From: Pseudomonas salomonii
GTDB lineage: Bacteria; Pseudomonadota; Gammaproteobacteria; Pseudomonadales; Pseudomonadaceae
Reading direction: 5' to 3'
DNA length: 64,000 nt
Assembly: GCF_900107155.1 (NCBI RefSeq)
Contig: NZ_FNOX01000018.1
Coordinates: forward strand, 1-64,000
Shown here: one piece after another, positions 52,694-61,074 of the stretch
Numbering within the stretch: the first letter of the stretch is position 1
Layout of the letters: every line of letters begins with the position of its first letter
Notes under the pieces: model-generated
Database searches by the model: none
What the model was told of the DNA's origin: nothing
Seen by the model: the letters and a program-made list of their open reading frames with translations, nothing else
Made by a program: the position numbers and the translations under genes

Positions 52694-53512
52694 TTATGGG
52701 GTTTCAATGCGTCGCTGCAGCAAGTTGATCAGCAGCAGCAGGACAAAGGAAACCACCAGCATCATCACGCCGATGGCGGTGGCGCCGGTGTAGTCGTATT
52801 GGTCGAGCTTGACCATGATCAGCAACGGCAGAATCTCGGTTTTCATCGGCATGTTGCCGGCGATGAAGATCACCGAACCGTACTCACCCACGCCTCGGGC
52901 AAACGCCAGCGCGAAGCCGGTCAGCCAGGCGGGCAGCAATGCGGGTACGAGAATGTAGCGGAACACCTGCAAAGGCTTGGCGCCCAGGCAGGCGGCGGCT
53001 TCTTCGATCTCACGCGGGATATCGGCCAGCACCGGCTGCACCGTGCGCACCACGAAGGGCAAGGTAACGAAGGTCAGTGCCAGGGTGATGCCGAGTGGGG
53101 TGTAGGCGATTTTAAAGCCCAGGTCGGTTGCGAACTGCCCGACCAGACCGGCCGGAGCGTATAGCGCGGTGAGCGCGATACCGGCCACGGCGGTGGGCAG
53201 GGCAAACGGCAAGTCGATCATTGCATCGATGATCTTGCGACCGGGGAAGGTGTAACGCACCAGCACCCAGGCCAGCAGTGTGCCGATCACGCCGTTGATG
53301 ATCGCCGCGACGAACGCGGTGCCGAAGCTCAGTTTCAACGCCGCCAGCACCCTCGGTGCGGTAATGATGGCCCAGAACTGATCCCAAGTGAGTTGAGCGG
53401 CATGTACAAACATCGCCGCCAGGGGGATGAGTACGATCAGGCTGAGGTACACCACGGTGTAGCCCAGCGTCAGCCCGAAGCCGGGTATGACGGGGGAAAT
53501 ACGACGCGACAT
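52694..53512 (-). CDS. cysT: Sulfate ABC transporter permease CysT
   Basis: A 272-residue inner-membrane permease. The EAA loop is [30 protein letters not shown] near residue 175. [20 protein letters not shown] is the conserved CysT/CysW central segment. AAGGA lies upstream of the ATG. A hairpin in the 76-bp gap after sbp may reduce its expression relative to the binding protein. Confidence 0.93.
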   Translation of the reverse strand: MSRRISPVIPGFGLTLGYTVVYLSLIVLIPLAAMFVHAAQLTWDQFWAIITAPRVLAALKLSFGTAFVAAIINGVIGTLLAWVLVRYTFPGRKIIDAMIDLPFALPTAVAGIALTALYAPAGLVGQFATDLGFKIAYTPLGITLALTFVTLPFVVRTVQPVLADIPREIEEAAACLGAKPLQVFRYILVPALLPAWLTGFALAFARGVGEYGSVIFIAGNMPMKTEILPLLIMVKLDQYDYTGATAIGVMMLVVSFVLLLLINLLQRRIETP

Positions 53513-53546
53513 AAGAGTCCTTGGTTAGCGGAACTGACACACAAAA

Positions 53547-53564
53547 CCCGCAGGTGAATGCGGG
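53547..53564 (-). terminator. Hairpin between sbp and cysT, possible attenuator
   Basis: CCCGCA (53547-53552) pairs with TGCGGG (53559-53564). On the minus strand it is followed by TTTTGTGTG. Outer ACACAC/GTGTGT arms can extend it. It could partially terminate or protect the sbp mRNA. Confidence 0.5.
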
Positions 53565-53588
53565 CTTCGTGAGTGTGTGTTTCTCGGC

Positions 53589-54599
53589 TTACTGCGCCGT
53601 GTAGATCTGGTCGAACACGCCACCGTCGTTAAAGAATTTCGGCTGGGCAGTTTTCCAGCCGCCGAAGTCTTTGTCGATAGTCACCAGGTCCAGTTTCGGG
53701 AACTGCTGGGCGTATTTGGCGGCAACTTTTGCATCGCGTGGGCGGTAGAAGTTCTTCGCCGCAATCTCCTGACCCGCCGGGCTGTACAGGTGTTTGAGGT
53801 ATTCGGTGGCGATCTCGGTATTGCCCTTTTTCTCGGCGTTTTTGTCGACCACGGCAACCGGCGGCTCGGCGAGGATCGACAGGGATGGCACGACGATATC
53901 GAACTTGTCGGCGCCACCGTCTTCTTTAAGTGCCAGGAACGCCTCGTTTTCCCAGGCCAGCAACACGTCACCCTGACCGTTGTTGACGAAGGTGATGGTC
54001 GAACCGCGAGCGCCGGTGTCGAGGATCGGCACGTGCTTGAACAGCTCTTTTACGTATTCCTGGGCCTTGGCTTCGCTGCCGCCGGATTTGAGGCCGTAGG
54101 CCCACGCGGCGAGGAAGTTCCAGCGCGCACCGCCGGAGGTTTTCGGGTTAGGCGTGATCACGGAAACGTCTTTCTTGATCAGGTCGCCCCAGTCCTTGAT
54201 GCCTTTTGGGTTGCCCTTGCGCACCAGGAACACGATGGTCGAGGTGTACGGGGTGCTCGCATCCGGCAGGCGGGTTTGCCAGTTTTCCGGCAGGGTCTTG
54301 CCCAGTTTGGCGATTTCGTCGATGTCGCCGGCCAGGGCCAGGGTCACTACGTCGGCGCGCAGACCGTCGATCACCGCCCGGCCTTGCTTGCCCGAGCCGC
54401 CATGGGATTGCTGGATCTTGACGTTGTCGCCAGGGTGGGACTGTTTCCAGTAGCTGGTGAACTCAGCGTTGTAGTCCTGGTACAGCTCACGGGTCGGGTC
54501 ATACGAGACATTGAGCAACTCGTAGTCCTTGGCAACGGCGGAACCGGCAAACACGGCGCTGGCCAGTGCGGCCAGGGCGTAACGGCGAATCGACGACAT
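53589..54599 (-). CDS. sbp: Periplasmic sulfate-binding protein Sbp
   Basis: A 336-residue periplasmic protein with signal peptide (residues 1-23, ending GSAVA). The mature protein begins [21 protein letters not shown], the sulfate-binding hallmark. [18 protein letters not shown] forms the anion pocket with Ser and Gly amides, and [16 protein letters not shown] is a second binding loop. It delivers sulfate to CysTWA. It is preceded at 75 bp by oscA, so the operon reads oscA-sbp-cysT-cysW-cysA. Confidence 0.95.
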   Translation of the reverse strand: MSSIRRYALAALASAVFAGSAVAKDYELLNVSYDPTRELYQDYNAEFTSYWKQSHPGDNVKIQQSHGGSGKQGRAVIDGLRADVVTLALAGDIDEIAKLGKTLPENWQTRLPDASTPYTSTIVFLVRKGNPKGIKDWGDLIKKDVSVITPNPKTSGGARWNFLAAWAYGLKSGGSEAKAQEYVKELFKHVPILDTGARGSTITFVNNGQGDVLLAWENEAFLALKEDGGADKFDIVVPSLSILAEPPVAVVDKNAEKKGNTEIATEYLKHLYSPAGQEIAAKNFYRPRDAKVAAKYAQQFPKLDLVTIDKDFGGWKTAQPKFFNDGGVFDQIYTAQ

Positions 54600-54673
54600 A
54601 GAAGCTCCTGAAATTCTTGGGTGTTGGCTTTTTCTTATAGTTGCGGGTCCAGCATGCGAATCGCCGTCGGTGC

Positions 54674-54856
54674 TTAGCTCGGTTTGTTACCGGGGTTCTG
54701 CAAACGGAATTTTTCCTTGCGTTCGATCTGCACCACTTGGGCGTTATGCACCGTGATTTCCACCGCGCCAAACCGCAGGTCGCGCAAGGCGCTCTGGATC
54801 TCACGCAAAATGGCTGCTTCGTCCTGGCCGTCGACGCTACGTAGAGATGCGCTCAT
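54674..54856 (-). CDS. oscA: Sulfur-starvation response protein OscA-like
   Basis: ATG at 54856 has AGGAG 7 bp upstream and gives 60 residues. It fits the small OscA protein known from sulfur-limited or chromate-stressed Pseudomonas, always upstream of sbp. The sequence shows a helix ([18 protein letters not shown]) followed by strands [19 protein letters not shown], without catalytic motifs. Its role in organosulfur use is known genetically, but its molecular function is not. It is the first gene of the sulfate operon. Confidence 0.88.
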   Translation of the reverse strand: MSASLRSVDGQDEAAILREIQSALRDLRFGAVEITVHNAQVVQIERKEKFRLQNPGNKPS

Positions 54857-54936
54857 GGTCTCGCTCCTGAAATGAATAGTGCCCGGCAGTGGCGGCACTG
54901 CTTGCGGCGTGAGGGCGATAGTAGATAAGCGCGGAT

Positions 54937-54961
54937 ATTCTTAAAAATACTATTTAAGAAT
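54937..54961. promoter_or_regulatory. Perfect 9-bp dyad in the oscA promoter region
   Basis: ATTCTTAAA (54937-54945) and TTTAAGAAT (54953-54961) are perfect inverted arms with a 7-base spacer, 81-105 bp upstream of the oscA ATG. A candidate dimer-binding operator. Confidence 0.45.
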
Positions 54962-54984
54962 GTTTATATAACCAGAAAGAATTT
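54961..54984 (-). promoter_or_regulatory. Candidate sulfur-starvation element upstream of oscA
   Basis: Minus strand ATTC, TTTCT, GGTTATATAAA. It keeps the ATTC-5 bp-GGTTAT spacing of the copy at 37149. The left hexamer begins about 127 bp before the oscA ATG and adjoins the dyad at 54937. Confidence 0.4.
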
Positions 54985-55055
54985 TCTGACAGGACGTGGG
55001 GTTGCGCGGGTATTTACGAGTTCAGCGCAGAAAATAAGGCATGCCGAGATCCAAA

Positions 55056-55144
55056 TGTGGGAGCGGGCTTGCTCGCGAATGCGGTGAATCAGCTACACAT
55101 TTATTGACTGACAGTCCGCTTTCGCGAGCAAGCCCGCTCCCACA
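55056..55144. repeat. REP doublet (family 1), inverted pair
   Basis: TGTGGGAGCGGGCTTGCTCG and its inverted copy around a 40-base spacer, just past the 3' end of the GGDEF-EAL gene. Confidence 0.85.
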
Positions 55145-55156
55145 TTGGCCTGTATT

Positions 55157-57070
55157 TCAAGTCATGATGGTCGGTGACCTGGCCCAATCCATTTCTTGCG
55201 CCGGCACCGGCCGGCCAAACCAATACCCTTGGCCCAAATCACACTCCTGCTCCAACAAAAACCGCGCCTGCTCCACCTGTTCAATGCCTTCGGCGTGAAC
55301 CTGCATGCCCATGCTTTTTGCCAAGGCGATCACCACGCGCACAATCGCGGCGTCGTCCTCATCCCACGGCAACCCGGCGACAAAACCCTGGTCGATCTTG
55401 AGCTTCTGCACCGGCAGGCGCTTGAGGCGCAGCAGTGACGAATAACCGGTGCCAAAGTCGTCGATCGCCAGGCGCAAGCCCAGCTCGCGCAGGCGGTGCA
55501 GTTGTTCAAGGGCCACTTCCGGGTCTTCCATCACCGCGCTTTCGGTGACTTCAAGTTCCAGATAAGCCGGATCCAGGCCGGTGGTGTGCAGCACCTGGGC
55601 GACTTGCTCATACAGCTCACGCCGGGCAAACAAACGGCTGGAGACGTTCACCGCAATAAAGCTCAACGGCGCGCCATCGGCCAGCCATTGGCCCATCTGG
55701 CGGCAGGCCTGGTCCATCACCCAGGCATCGATATCGGCAATCAGCCCGGTGCGCTCGGCAATCGGGATAAATTCGCCCGGCGGCACCAGGCCGCGTTCCG
55801 GGTGTTGCCAGCGCACCAGGGCTTCGACGCCGACCAGGCGGCTGCCTTGCAGGTCGTGCACGGGCTGGTAATACACACGCAGCTCTTGCTGATCTAGGGC
55901 GCGGCGCAATTCGCTGGCGATTTCCACGCGGTGCTGGGCGTGGGCGGTCAGTTCTTCGGTGTACAGCGCATAACCTTCACGACCGGCGCTCTTGGCTTTG
56001 AACAGTGCGGAGTCGGCATTGCGCAGCAGTTGTTCGGCGCTCAGGGCATCACTGGGAAACAGGCTGATGCCGATGCTGGCGCTGATAAACAACTGGTTGC
56101 CGTCGAACACAAACGGCTCTTTCATCGCATCGAGCATACGCTGCGCCAGCGCGGCAGCCTGAACCACCTGTGGACAACTTTCCGCCAGCACGGCGAACTC
56201 ATCGCCGCCGAGGCGCGCCAGGGTCACGCCGGGGCCGAACAGGCCTTTCAGCCGCTCGCCGACGGCCTTGAGCAACTGGTCACCGACGTTATGGCCAAGG
56301 CTGTCGTTGATGATTTTGAAGTGGTCCAGGTCCATCAACAGCAACGCGCAGCCGCGCTTGTGCACTTGCGCCGAGGCCAGCGCCTGCTCGGCACGATCGG
56401 TAAAGAGCAGGCGGTTGGGCAGGTCGGTGAGCGGGTCGTGGTGGGCCAGGTGCGCCAGTTCGTGCTCGGAGTCTTTGATGGCGCTGATGTCGGAAAACAC
56501 CGCAACATAATGGCTGACCTGGCCCTGGTCATTGTGGATAACCCGGATGGTTTGCCACTGTGGATAAATCTCGCCGCTTTTGCGCCGGTTCCAGATTTCG
56601 CCGCTCCATTCGCCTGTGCGCTCGAGGGTCTGGAACACCTGTTGATAAAAATTCGACGAATGGCGCCCGGACTTGAACAGGCTCGGCCGTTGGCCCATTA
56701 CGTCCTCACGGCTGTAACCGGTGATCTCCATGAACGCGCGGTTCACATGCACGATCAGCCCCTGGGCGTCGGTGACCAGCACGCCTTCACGGGTGCAATC
56801 GAACACGGCGGCGGCCTGTTGCAGGCGTTCGCGGTTTTCTTTCAAGGGTTGCTGCAGCCGGTGGGTGCGGGCAAAACGGGCACAGATCAGGTAAATGACC
56901 AGCGCGCTGAGGGCCACCCATACATAGCCGCGCACCTGCAGCCAGTGCCCTAACTGCCATGGGTCATCGAGAAAGTTGATCAATAGGTGATTGCTGAGCT
57001 GGAGCCACACAATGGAAATCAGCAGGTATACCAGCCCCGCACGCAGGGCGCCTCGGTATGAAAACAGCAT
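55157..57070 (-). CDS. Membrane PAS-GGDEF-EAL protein (c-di-GMP turnover)
   Basis: A 637-residue inner-membrane protein. Two helices (about 10-28 and 48-65), a PAS domain (about 82-200, YSREDVMGQRPSLFKSG), GGDEF (about 205-370) and EAL (about 380-625). The synthase motif GGDEF is intact at 288-292 but there is no RxxD inhibitory site before it. EAL residues are intact: EAL 416-418, DDFGTG 537-542, EGIE 594-597. The protein could therefore act either way, and phosphodiesterase activity is likely. It lies beside desA as in P. aeruginosa (PA0285/PA0286), divergent from it. Confidence 0.88.
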   Translation of the reverse strand: MLFSYRGALRAGLVYLLISIVWLQLSNHLLINFLDDPWQLGHWLQVRGYVWVALSALVIYLICARFARTHRLQQPLKENRERLQQAAAVFDCTREGVLVTDAQGLIVHVNRAFMEITGYSREDVMGQRPSLFKSGRHSSNFYQQVFQTLERTGEWSGEIWNRRKSGEIYPQWQTIRVIHNDQGQVSHYVAVFSDISAIKDSEHELAHLAHHDPLTDLPNRLLFTDRAEQALASAQVHKRGCALLLMDLDHFKIINDSLGHNVGDQLLKAVGERLKGLFGPGVTLARLGGDEFAVLAESCPQVVQAAALAQRMLDAMKEPFVFDGNQLFISASIGISLFPSDALSAEQLLRNADSALFKAKSAGREGYALYTEELTAHAQHRVEIASELRRALDQQELRVYYQPVHDLQGSRLVGVEALVRWQHPERGLVPPGEFIPIAERTGLIADIDAWVMDQACRQMGQWLADGAPLSFIAVNVSSRLFARRELYEQVAQVLHTTGLDPAYLELEVTESAVMEDPEVALEQLHRLRELGLRLAIDDFGTGYSSLLRLKRLPVQKLKIDQGFVAGLPWDEDDAAIVRVVIALAKSMGMQVHAEGIEQVEQARFLLEQECDLGQGYWFGRPVPAQEMDWARSPTIMT

Positions 57071-57236
57071 ATGGTCAGTAATCCTTACCCAAAAAACAAA
57101 ATCGCCCTACAAAGGCTGCGGATTATAGAATAAGAAACATCCAGTCACTCCTATCTGAAAGGGCGGCTGGTTTTCTCTGTAGGCTTAGTGATAATGCGTG
57201 AGCTGTTTTTTTCTTTATCTGAGGGCCATACAGCCT

Positions 57237-58421
57237 ATGTGGTACAACGGTTTTCTTGACCTGTCAGCCTGGCAACTGGTGGCAGTCACGCTGTTGATGA
57301 CCCACGTGACCATTGTTGGGGTCACGGTCTATCTGCACCGTTATTCAGCCCATCGCTCCCTGGAGCTCAATGCCGGCCTGAAACACTTCTTCCGCTTCTG
57401 GCTGTGGCTGACCACGGCGCAGAACACCCGCGAGTGGACCGCCATCCACCGCAAACACCACGCCAAGTGCGAAACCGTCGACGACCCGCACAGTCCGGTG
57501 ATCAAGGGTTTGTCCACCGTGCTGCGCAAAGGCGCCGAGCTATACCGCGCCGAGGCCGAGAACCCCGAGACCCTGCGCATCTACGGCAAAAACTGCCCGG
57601 ACGACTGGATCGAACGCAAAATCTACACGCCTTACCCGCTGCTGGGCGTGGCGATCATGGGCGTCATCGACCTGCTGCTGTTCGGCACCATCGGCATCAC
57701 CATCTGGGCGATCCAGATGATGTGGATCCCGTTCTGGGCTGCCGGCGTCATCAACGGCCTGGGCCATGCGGTCGGTTATCGCAACTTCGAGTGCCGTGAC
57801 GCCGCCACCAACCTGGTGCCGTGGGGCATCATCGTGGGCGGCGAAGAGCTGCACAACAACCACCACACCTACCCGAACTCGGCCAAGCTGTCGGTGAAAA
57901 AGTGGGAATTCGACCTGGGTTGGGCATGGATCAAAGTGTTCAGCTTCCTGCGCCTGGCCAAGGTGCAACGCGTTGCACCGATTGCCCACCGCGTCGAGGG
58001 CAAAGGCCACCTGGACATGGACACCGCCATGGCGATCCTCAACAACCGCTTCCAGATCATGGCCCAGTACCGCAAGTTGGTGATCGGCCCACTGGTCAAG
58101 CAGGAGCTGGAAAAGGTCGATCATTCGGTACGCCACCAGTTCCACCGTGCCAAGCGCCTGCTGTCGCGTGAAACCAGCCTGCTGGATGACCGCCATCACG
58201 TGCGCATCCAGAGCATGCTCGAACACAGCCACGCGTTGACCGTGATCTACGAGAAGCGCCTGGCGCTGCAACAGATCTGGCTGAAGACCAGCACCAATGG
58301 CCACGACATGTTGGCGGCAATCAAGGAATGGGTGCATGAGGCTGAGGCCAGCGGCATTCAGTCCCTGCGCGATTTTGCCCACCAGTTGAAGACCTACTCG
58401 CTGCGCCCTGCAGCGGTCTGA
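57237..58421 (+). CDS. desA: Fatty acid desaturase DesA (delta-9 phospholipid type)
   Basis: ATG at 57237 (MWYNGFLDLS) gives 394 residues, the size of P. aeruginosa DesA; a GTG at 57198 would add 13 residues. Three His boxes are intact: HRYSAH (34-39), HRKHH (71-75) and HNNHH (206-210). Membrane helices lie at about 12-33, 50-62, 135-160 and 163-180. It should introduce a delta-9 double bond into acyl chains of membrane lipids. The C-terminal 100 residues are a charged helical tail. A perfect 13-bp hairpin follows the gene. Confidence 0.88.
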   Translation: MWYNGFLDLSAWQLVAVTLLMTHVTIVGVTVYLHRYSAHRSLELNAGLKHFFRFWLWLTTAQNTREWTAIHRKHHAKCETVDDPHSPVIKGLSTVLRKGAELYRAEAENPETLRIYGKNCPDDWIERKIYTPYPLLGVAIMGVIDLLLFGTIGITIWAIQMMWIPFWAAGVINGLGHAVGYRNFECRDAATNLVPWGIIVGGEELHNNHHTYPNSAKLSVKKWEFDLGWAWIKVFSFLRLAKVQRVAPIAHRVEGKGHLDMDTAMAILNNRFQIMAQYRKLVIGPLVKQELEKVDHSVRHQFHRAKRLLSRETSLLDDRHHVRIQSMLEHSHALTVIYEKRLALQQIWLKTSTNGHDMLAAIKEWVHEAEASGIQSLRDFAHQLKTYSLRPAAV

Positions 58422-58436
58422 CAGGCCGGCTTGTTG

Positions 58437-58464
58437 TAGTGAGCGGGCACGCCCGCTCACTACA
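58437..58464 (+). terminator. Perfect hairpin downstream of desA
   Basis: GTAGTGAGCGGGC and its complement form a 13-bp perfect stem with a 2-base loop, 15 bases past the desA stop. There is no T-run, so termination or mRNA protection. Confidence 0.5.
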
Positions 58465-58609
58465 TACTGGTTTCTGACGCCATTTCTTAGTCAGCCCGTT
58501 CACGGAACTTCACTGCAAATCCCCTCTCTCAAGGAACACTTCGCCATCATGGTGGCCCTTGTACTGACCGCTGCTCCATCCTGCGGCGAGCCCAGAGAGA
58601 GTTGTGCCG

Positions 58610-59611
58610 ATGGTTCCCGAAAAGCCCTATTCAACCGATGCCCCTGTCGCTGAGCACCCACGCCCGGCTGCGGCGGCCACCCTGCTGGCGCTGATGCATG
58701 CCCAGGGTGAAGTCGAACGGCTGAGTGAGCGCGAACAACTGCTCAGTTCACTGCTGGTCAGCGTGAATGCCGTGCTGTGGGCCATCGACTGGGAAACCCG
58801 GCGTGTGCTTTACGTGAGCCCAGCGTACGAGCGGGTGTTTGGCCGATCCGCCGGTTTGTTGCTTGCCGATTACCGCGAATGGCGTAACAGCATTCACCCC
58901 GAAGACCTCGACTACGCCGAACACAGCCTGGCCCGCGTGATGGAAGACGGCGCCGTGGAGGACCGCGAGTACCGCATCATCACTGCCGACGGTCAGATTC
59001 GCTGGTTGAGCGACAAGTGCTACATCAACCAACAGGTCGAACCCGGCAAGCCGGTGATTGTGGTCGGCATGGCCGAAGACATCACCGAAAAAAAGCACAT
59101 GGAGTTGGAGCTGCACCGACTCGCCACCACTGATGTGCTGACCCAAAGCAGCAACCGCAGGCACTTTTTCGAGTGCGCCAACCAGGCGTTCGACAGCGCC
59201 TGCGCCCAAGGCGCCCCACTGGCGTTCCTGCTGCTGGACATCGATGACTTCAAAGACGTCAACGACAGCTACGGCCACCTGGAAGGCGATCAGGTGTTGC
59301 GGCGGATCGCCGAGAGCGGTCGCGGCGTACTGCGCCGTGGCGACCTGTTCGGACGCATTGGCGGCGAAGAGTTCGCCGCCGTACTGCCTGGCTGTGCCCC
59401 GCAGATGGCGTTACAGGTGGCCGAGCGGCTGGGCAAGGAAATCCAGGGCCTGAGTTTCAGCTTTGAAGGCCGAGACTTTACCGTGACCGTCAGCCAAGGC
59501 CTGGCCAACCTGCGCGAAGACGACTCAACCCTGGACAGCCTGTTCGCACGGGCCGACGCCGCGATGTACGAAGCCAAGCGCCAAGGCAAGAACCGCGTCA
59601 TAGAAGGCTAG
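58610..59611 (+). CDS. PAS-GGDEF diguanylate cyclase
   Basis: ATG at 58610 is chosen over GTG 58604 (GAGAGAG lies upstream of both) and gives 333 residues, soluble. A PAS/PAC domain spans about 45-160 (LYVSPAYERVFG, VVGMAEDITE). The GGDEF domain follows from 165; its catalytic motif is GGEEF (251-255) and the inhibitory RxxD site is present (RRGD, 242-245), so product feedback is expected. Matches the diguanylate cyclase next to desA in P. aeruginosa (PA0290-like). It makes c-di-GMP in response to an unknown PAS signal. Confidence 0.88.
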   Translation: MVPEKPYSTDAPVAEHPRPAAAATLLALMHAQGEVERLSEREQLLSSLLVSVNAVLWAIDWETRRVLYVSPAYERVFGRSAGLLLADYREWRNSIHPEDLDYAEHSLARVMEDGAVEDREYRIITADGQIRWLSDKCYINQQVEPGKPVIVVGMAEDITEKKHMELELHRLATTDVLTQSSNRRHFFECANQAFDSACAQGAPLAFLLLDIDDFKDVNDSYGHLEGDQVLRRIAESGRGVLRRGDLFGRIGGEEFAAVLPGCAPQMALQVAERLGKEIQGLSFSFEGRDFTVTVSQGLANLREDDSTLDSLFARADAAMYEAKRQGKNRVIEG

Positions 59612-59624
59612 CACTCGATCAAAA

Positions 59625-59714
59625 TGTGGGAGCAGGCTTGCTCGCGAATGCGGTGTGCCAGCCACCGAAAATATTGACTGATCCACCGCATTCGCGAGCA
59701 AGCCTGCTCCCACA
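59625..59714. repeat. REP doublet (family 1), inverted pair
   Basis: TGTGGGAGCAGGCTTGCTCG and its inverted copy, between convergent genes. Confidence 0.85.
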
Positions 59715-59732
59715 TGGGTTCCTCGCTGCCCG

Positions 59733-60935
59733 CTAGGTTTTGCGCACCCGCATCAGCTCCGACAAGCCCACCTTGAGCAGCCGCGCGGTCTTGCCCTTGG
59801 CCAGCGCTTCCAGCCCCTCATGCTCAGTCAGGCGCGCCATCTGCGCCGCCAGGTTCACCACCAGCGCGTCGCGCGAATACACCCCGCCTTCAAGTGAGTA
59901 GGTCGCCGCAATCAACTGCCGCAACTCCAGCGGCAAGCGCCACCGCGTGCGCAACGCCGAGCCGTAAGCGGCGCCGAAGGTGAACAGGGATTCGCCAATC
60001 ACTTCGTCATCCAGCGCCCCGCCACCCAGGCGCCAGTCTTCCAGGCAGCGCAACAACGCCAAATCACCCAGCCGATGCAGGATGCCGGCGCAGTAACAGC
60101 GTTCGTGATCCAGCTCCAACATGCGCGCCAGGCGGCGCCCATAGTCGGCGGTGTCCTGGGACAACTGCCAGTGGCGCTCGGCGTAGGCCACCAGCGCCGG
60201 GTCACCCAGCACCACGTTGTGCTTGAGCGCCAGGCCCAGAATCAGATTCATGCTCTGCCCGGCGGCGAGCTTTTGCAGTGCCGCGGCCAGGGTCTGCACC
60301 GGCGTGCCGTGATGCCCGGCGCTGTTGGCGGCGGCGATCAGTACAGCAGTGATTTGCGGGTCGGTTTTTACCTGTTCTTCAAGTTGCCTGAGGTCCAGGC
60401 CGTCCGGCGCCAGGCTGTGTTGCACGGCGGCCTTCACATCGACCCGCAGCGGCGCGCCATCGCAGACGTCGCGGCGGCGTTCCAGGAACATTGGCAAGGC
60501 CATGCCCGGGGCGAGCGGCGGTATCTCGCAATACACACTTTCGCCTTCATTGAGCAGCAGGTCTTGCAGGCGCTGGGTCAGGCCTTCCATGTTCAGGGGT
60601 TTGGTCAGATATGCCGTGGGCGCCAGGGGCAAGGCTTCGCGCACGCTGGCGCTGTCATTGCGACTGCTCAGCAGAATAAACGGCAGCGAACGGTGCTTCT
60701 GGCGCACGCTGCGCAGCAGGCTCAAGCCGTCGATGCCCGGCAACTCCCAATCGGCCAGGATCAGGTCGTAGGTTTTGTCTCGCAACAGCGTGGCCGCTTC
60801 CTGGCCATCGGCACACACATCCAGCCGCGCGTCACAGCGCACATTCAACAACACTTGCTTGAGCAGGTCCCGCGACCAAGGGTCCGCCTCGGCAATTAAC
60901 ACGCGGGGTACAGCGGGTAAATCAACAGCAGTCAT
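59733..60935 (-). CDS. Response regulator with HDOD output domain
   Basis: A 400-residue protein: receiver domain (about 10-125) with Asp62 (LILADWELPG) and Lys112 (YLTKPL), then an HDOD domain (about 175-370). HDOD domains resemble HD hydrolases but usually lack the metal His-Asp pair and act in signalling; here CYCAGILHRLGDLALLRCLEDW is visible. Such proteins often take part in chemotaxis, c-di-GMP or stress signalling. No kinase gene is adjacent. Convergent with the diguanylate cyclase. Confidence 0.82.
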   Translation of the reverse strand: MTAVDLPAVPRVLIAEADPWSRDLLKQVLLNVRCDARLDVCADGQEAATLLRDKTYDLILADWELPGIDGLSLLRSVRQKHRSLPFILLSSRNDSASVREALPLAPTAYLTKPLNMEGLTQRLQDLLLNEGESVYCEIPPLAPGMALPMFLERRRDVCDGAPLRVDVKAAVQHSLAPDGLDLRQLEEQVKTDPQITAVLIAAANSAGHHGTPVQTLAAALQKLAAGQSMNLILGLALKHNVVLGDPALVAYAERHWQLSQDTADYGRRLARMLELDHERCYCAGILHRLGDLALLRCLEDWRLGGGALDDEVIGESLFTFGAAYGSALRTRWRLPLELRQLIAATYSLEGGVYSRDALVVNLAAQMARLTEHEGLEALAKGKTARLLKVGLSELMRVRKT

Positions 60936-61023
60936 CCAGCACGCTCCATCGGCAATGCTTGCACCTTAGTCAATCACCCCGCCTGCGTACAATGAACATG
61001 GCCTGAATGTGCTGCAGCGGGCA

Positions 61024-61051
61024 CAAAAAAACCCGCCGAGGCGGGTTTTTT
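61024..61051 (-). terminator. Rho-independent terminator of gabT
   Basis: AACCCGCC (61030-61037), GA loop, GGCGGGTT (61040-61047), flanked by A-run and T-run; on the minus strand a strong terminator about 25 bases past the gabT stop. Confidence 0.9.
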
Positions 61052-61074
61052 CTGTCGATCAGATCAAGCGCCGC

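Noticed and set aside
7853-59714. CRISPR-like regularly spaced repeats
   Set aside because: The repeats are scattered inverted REP units at gene ends, not direct repeats with uniform spacers, and there are no cas genes.
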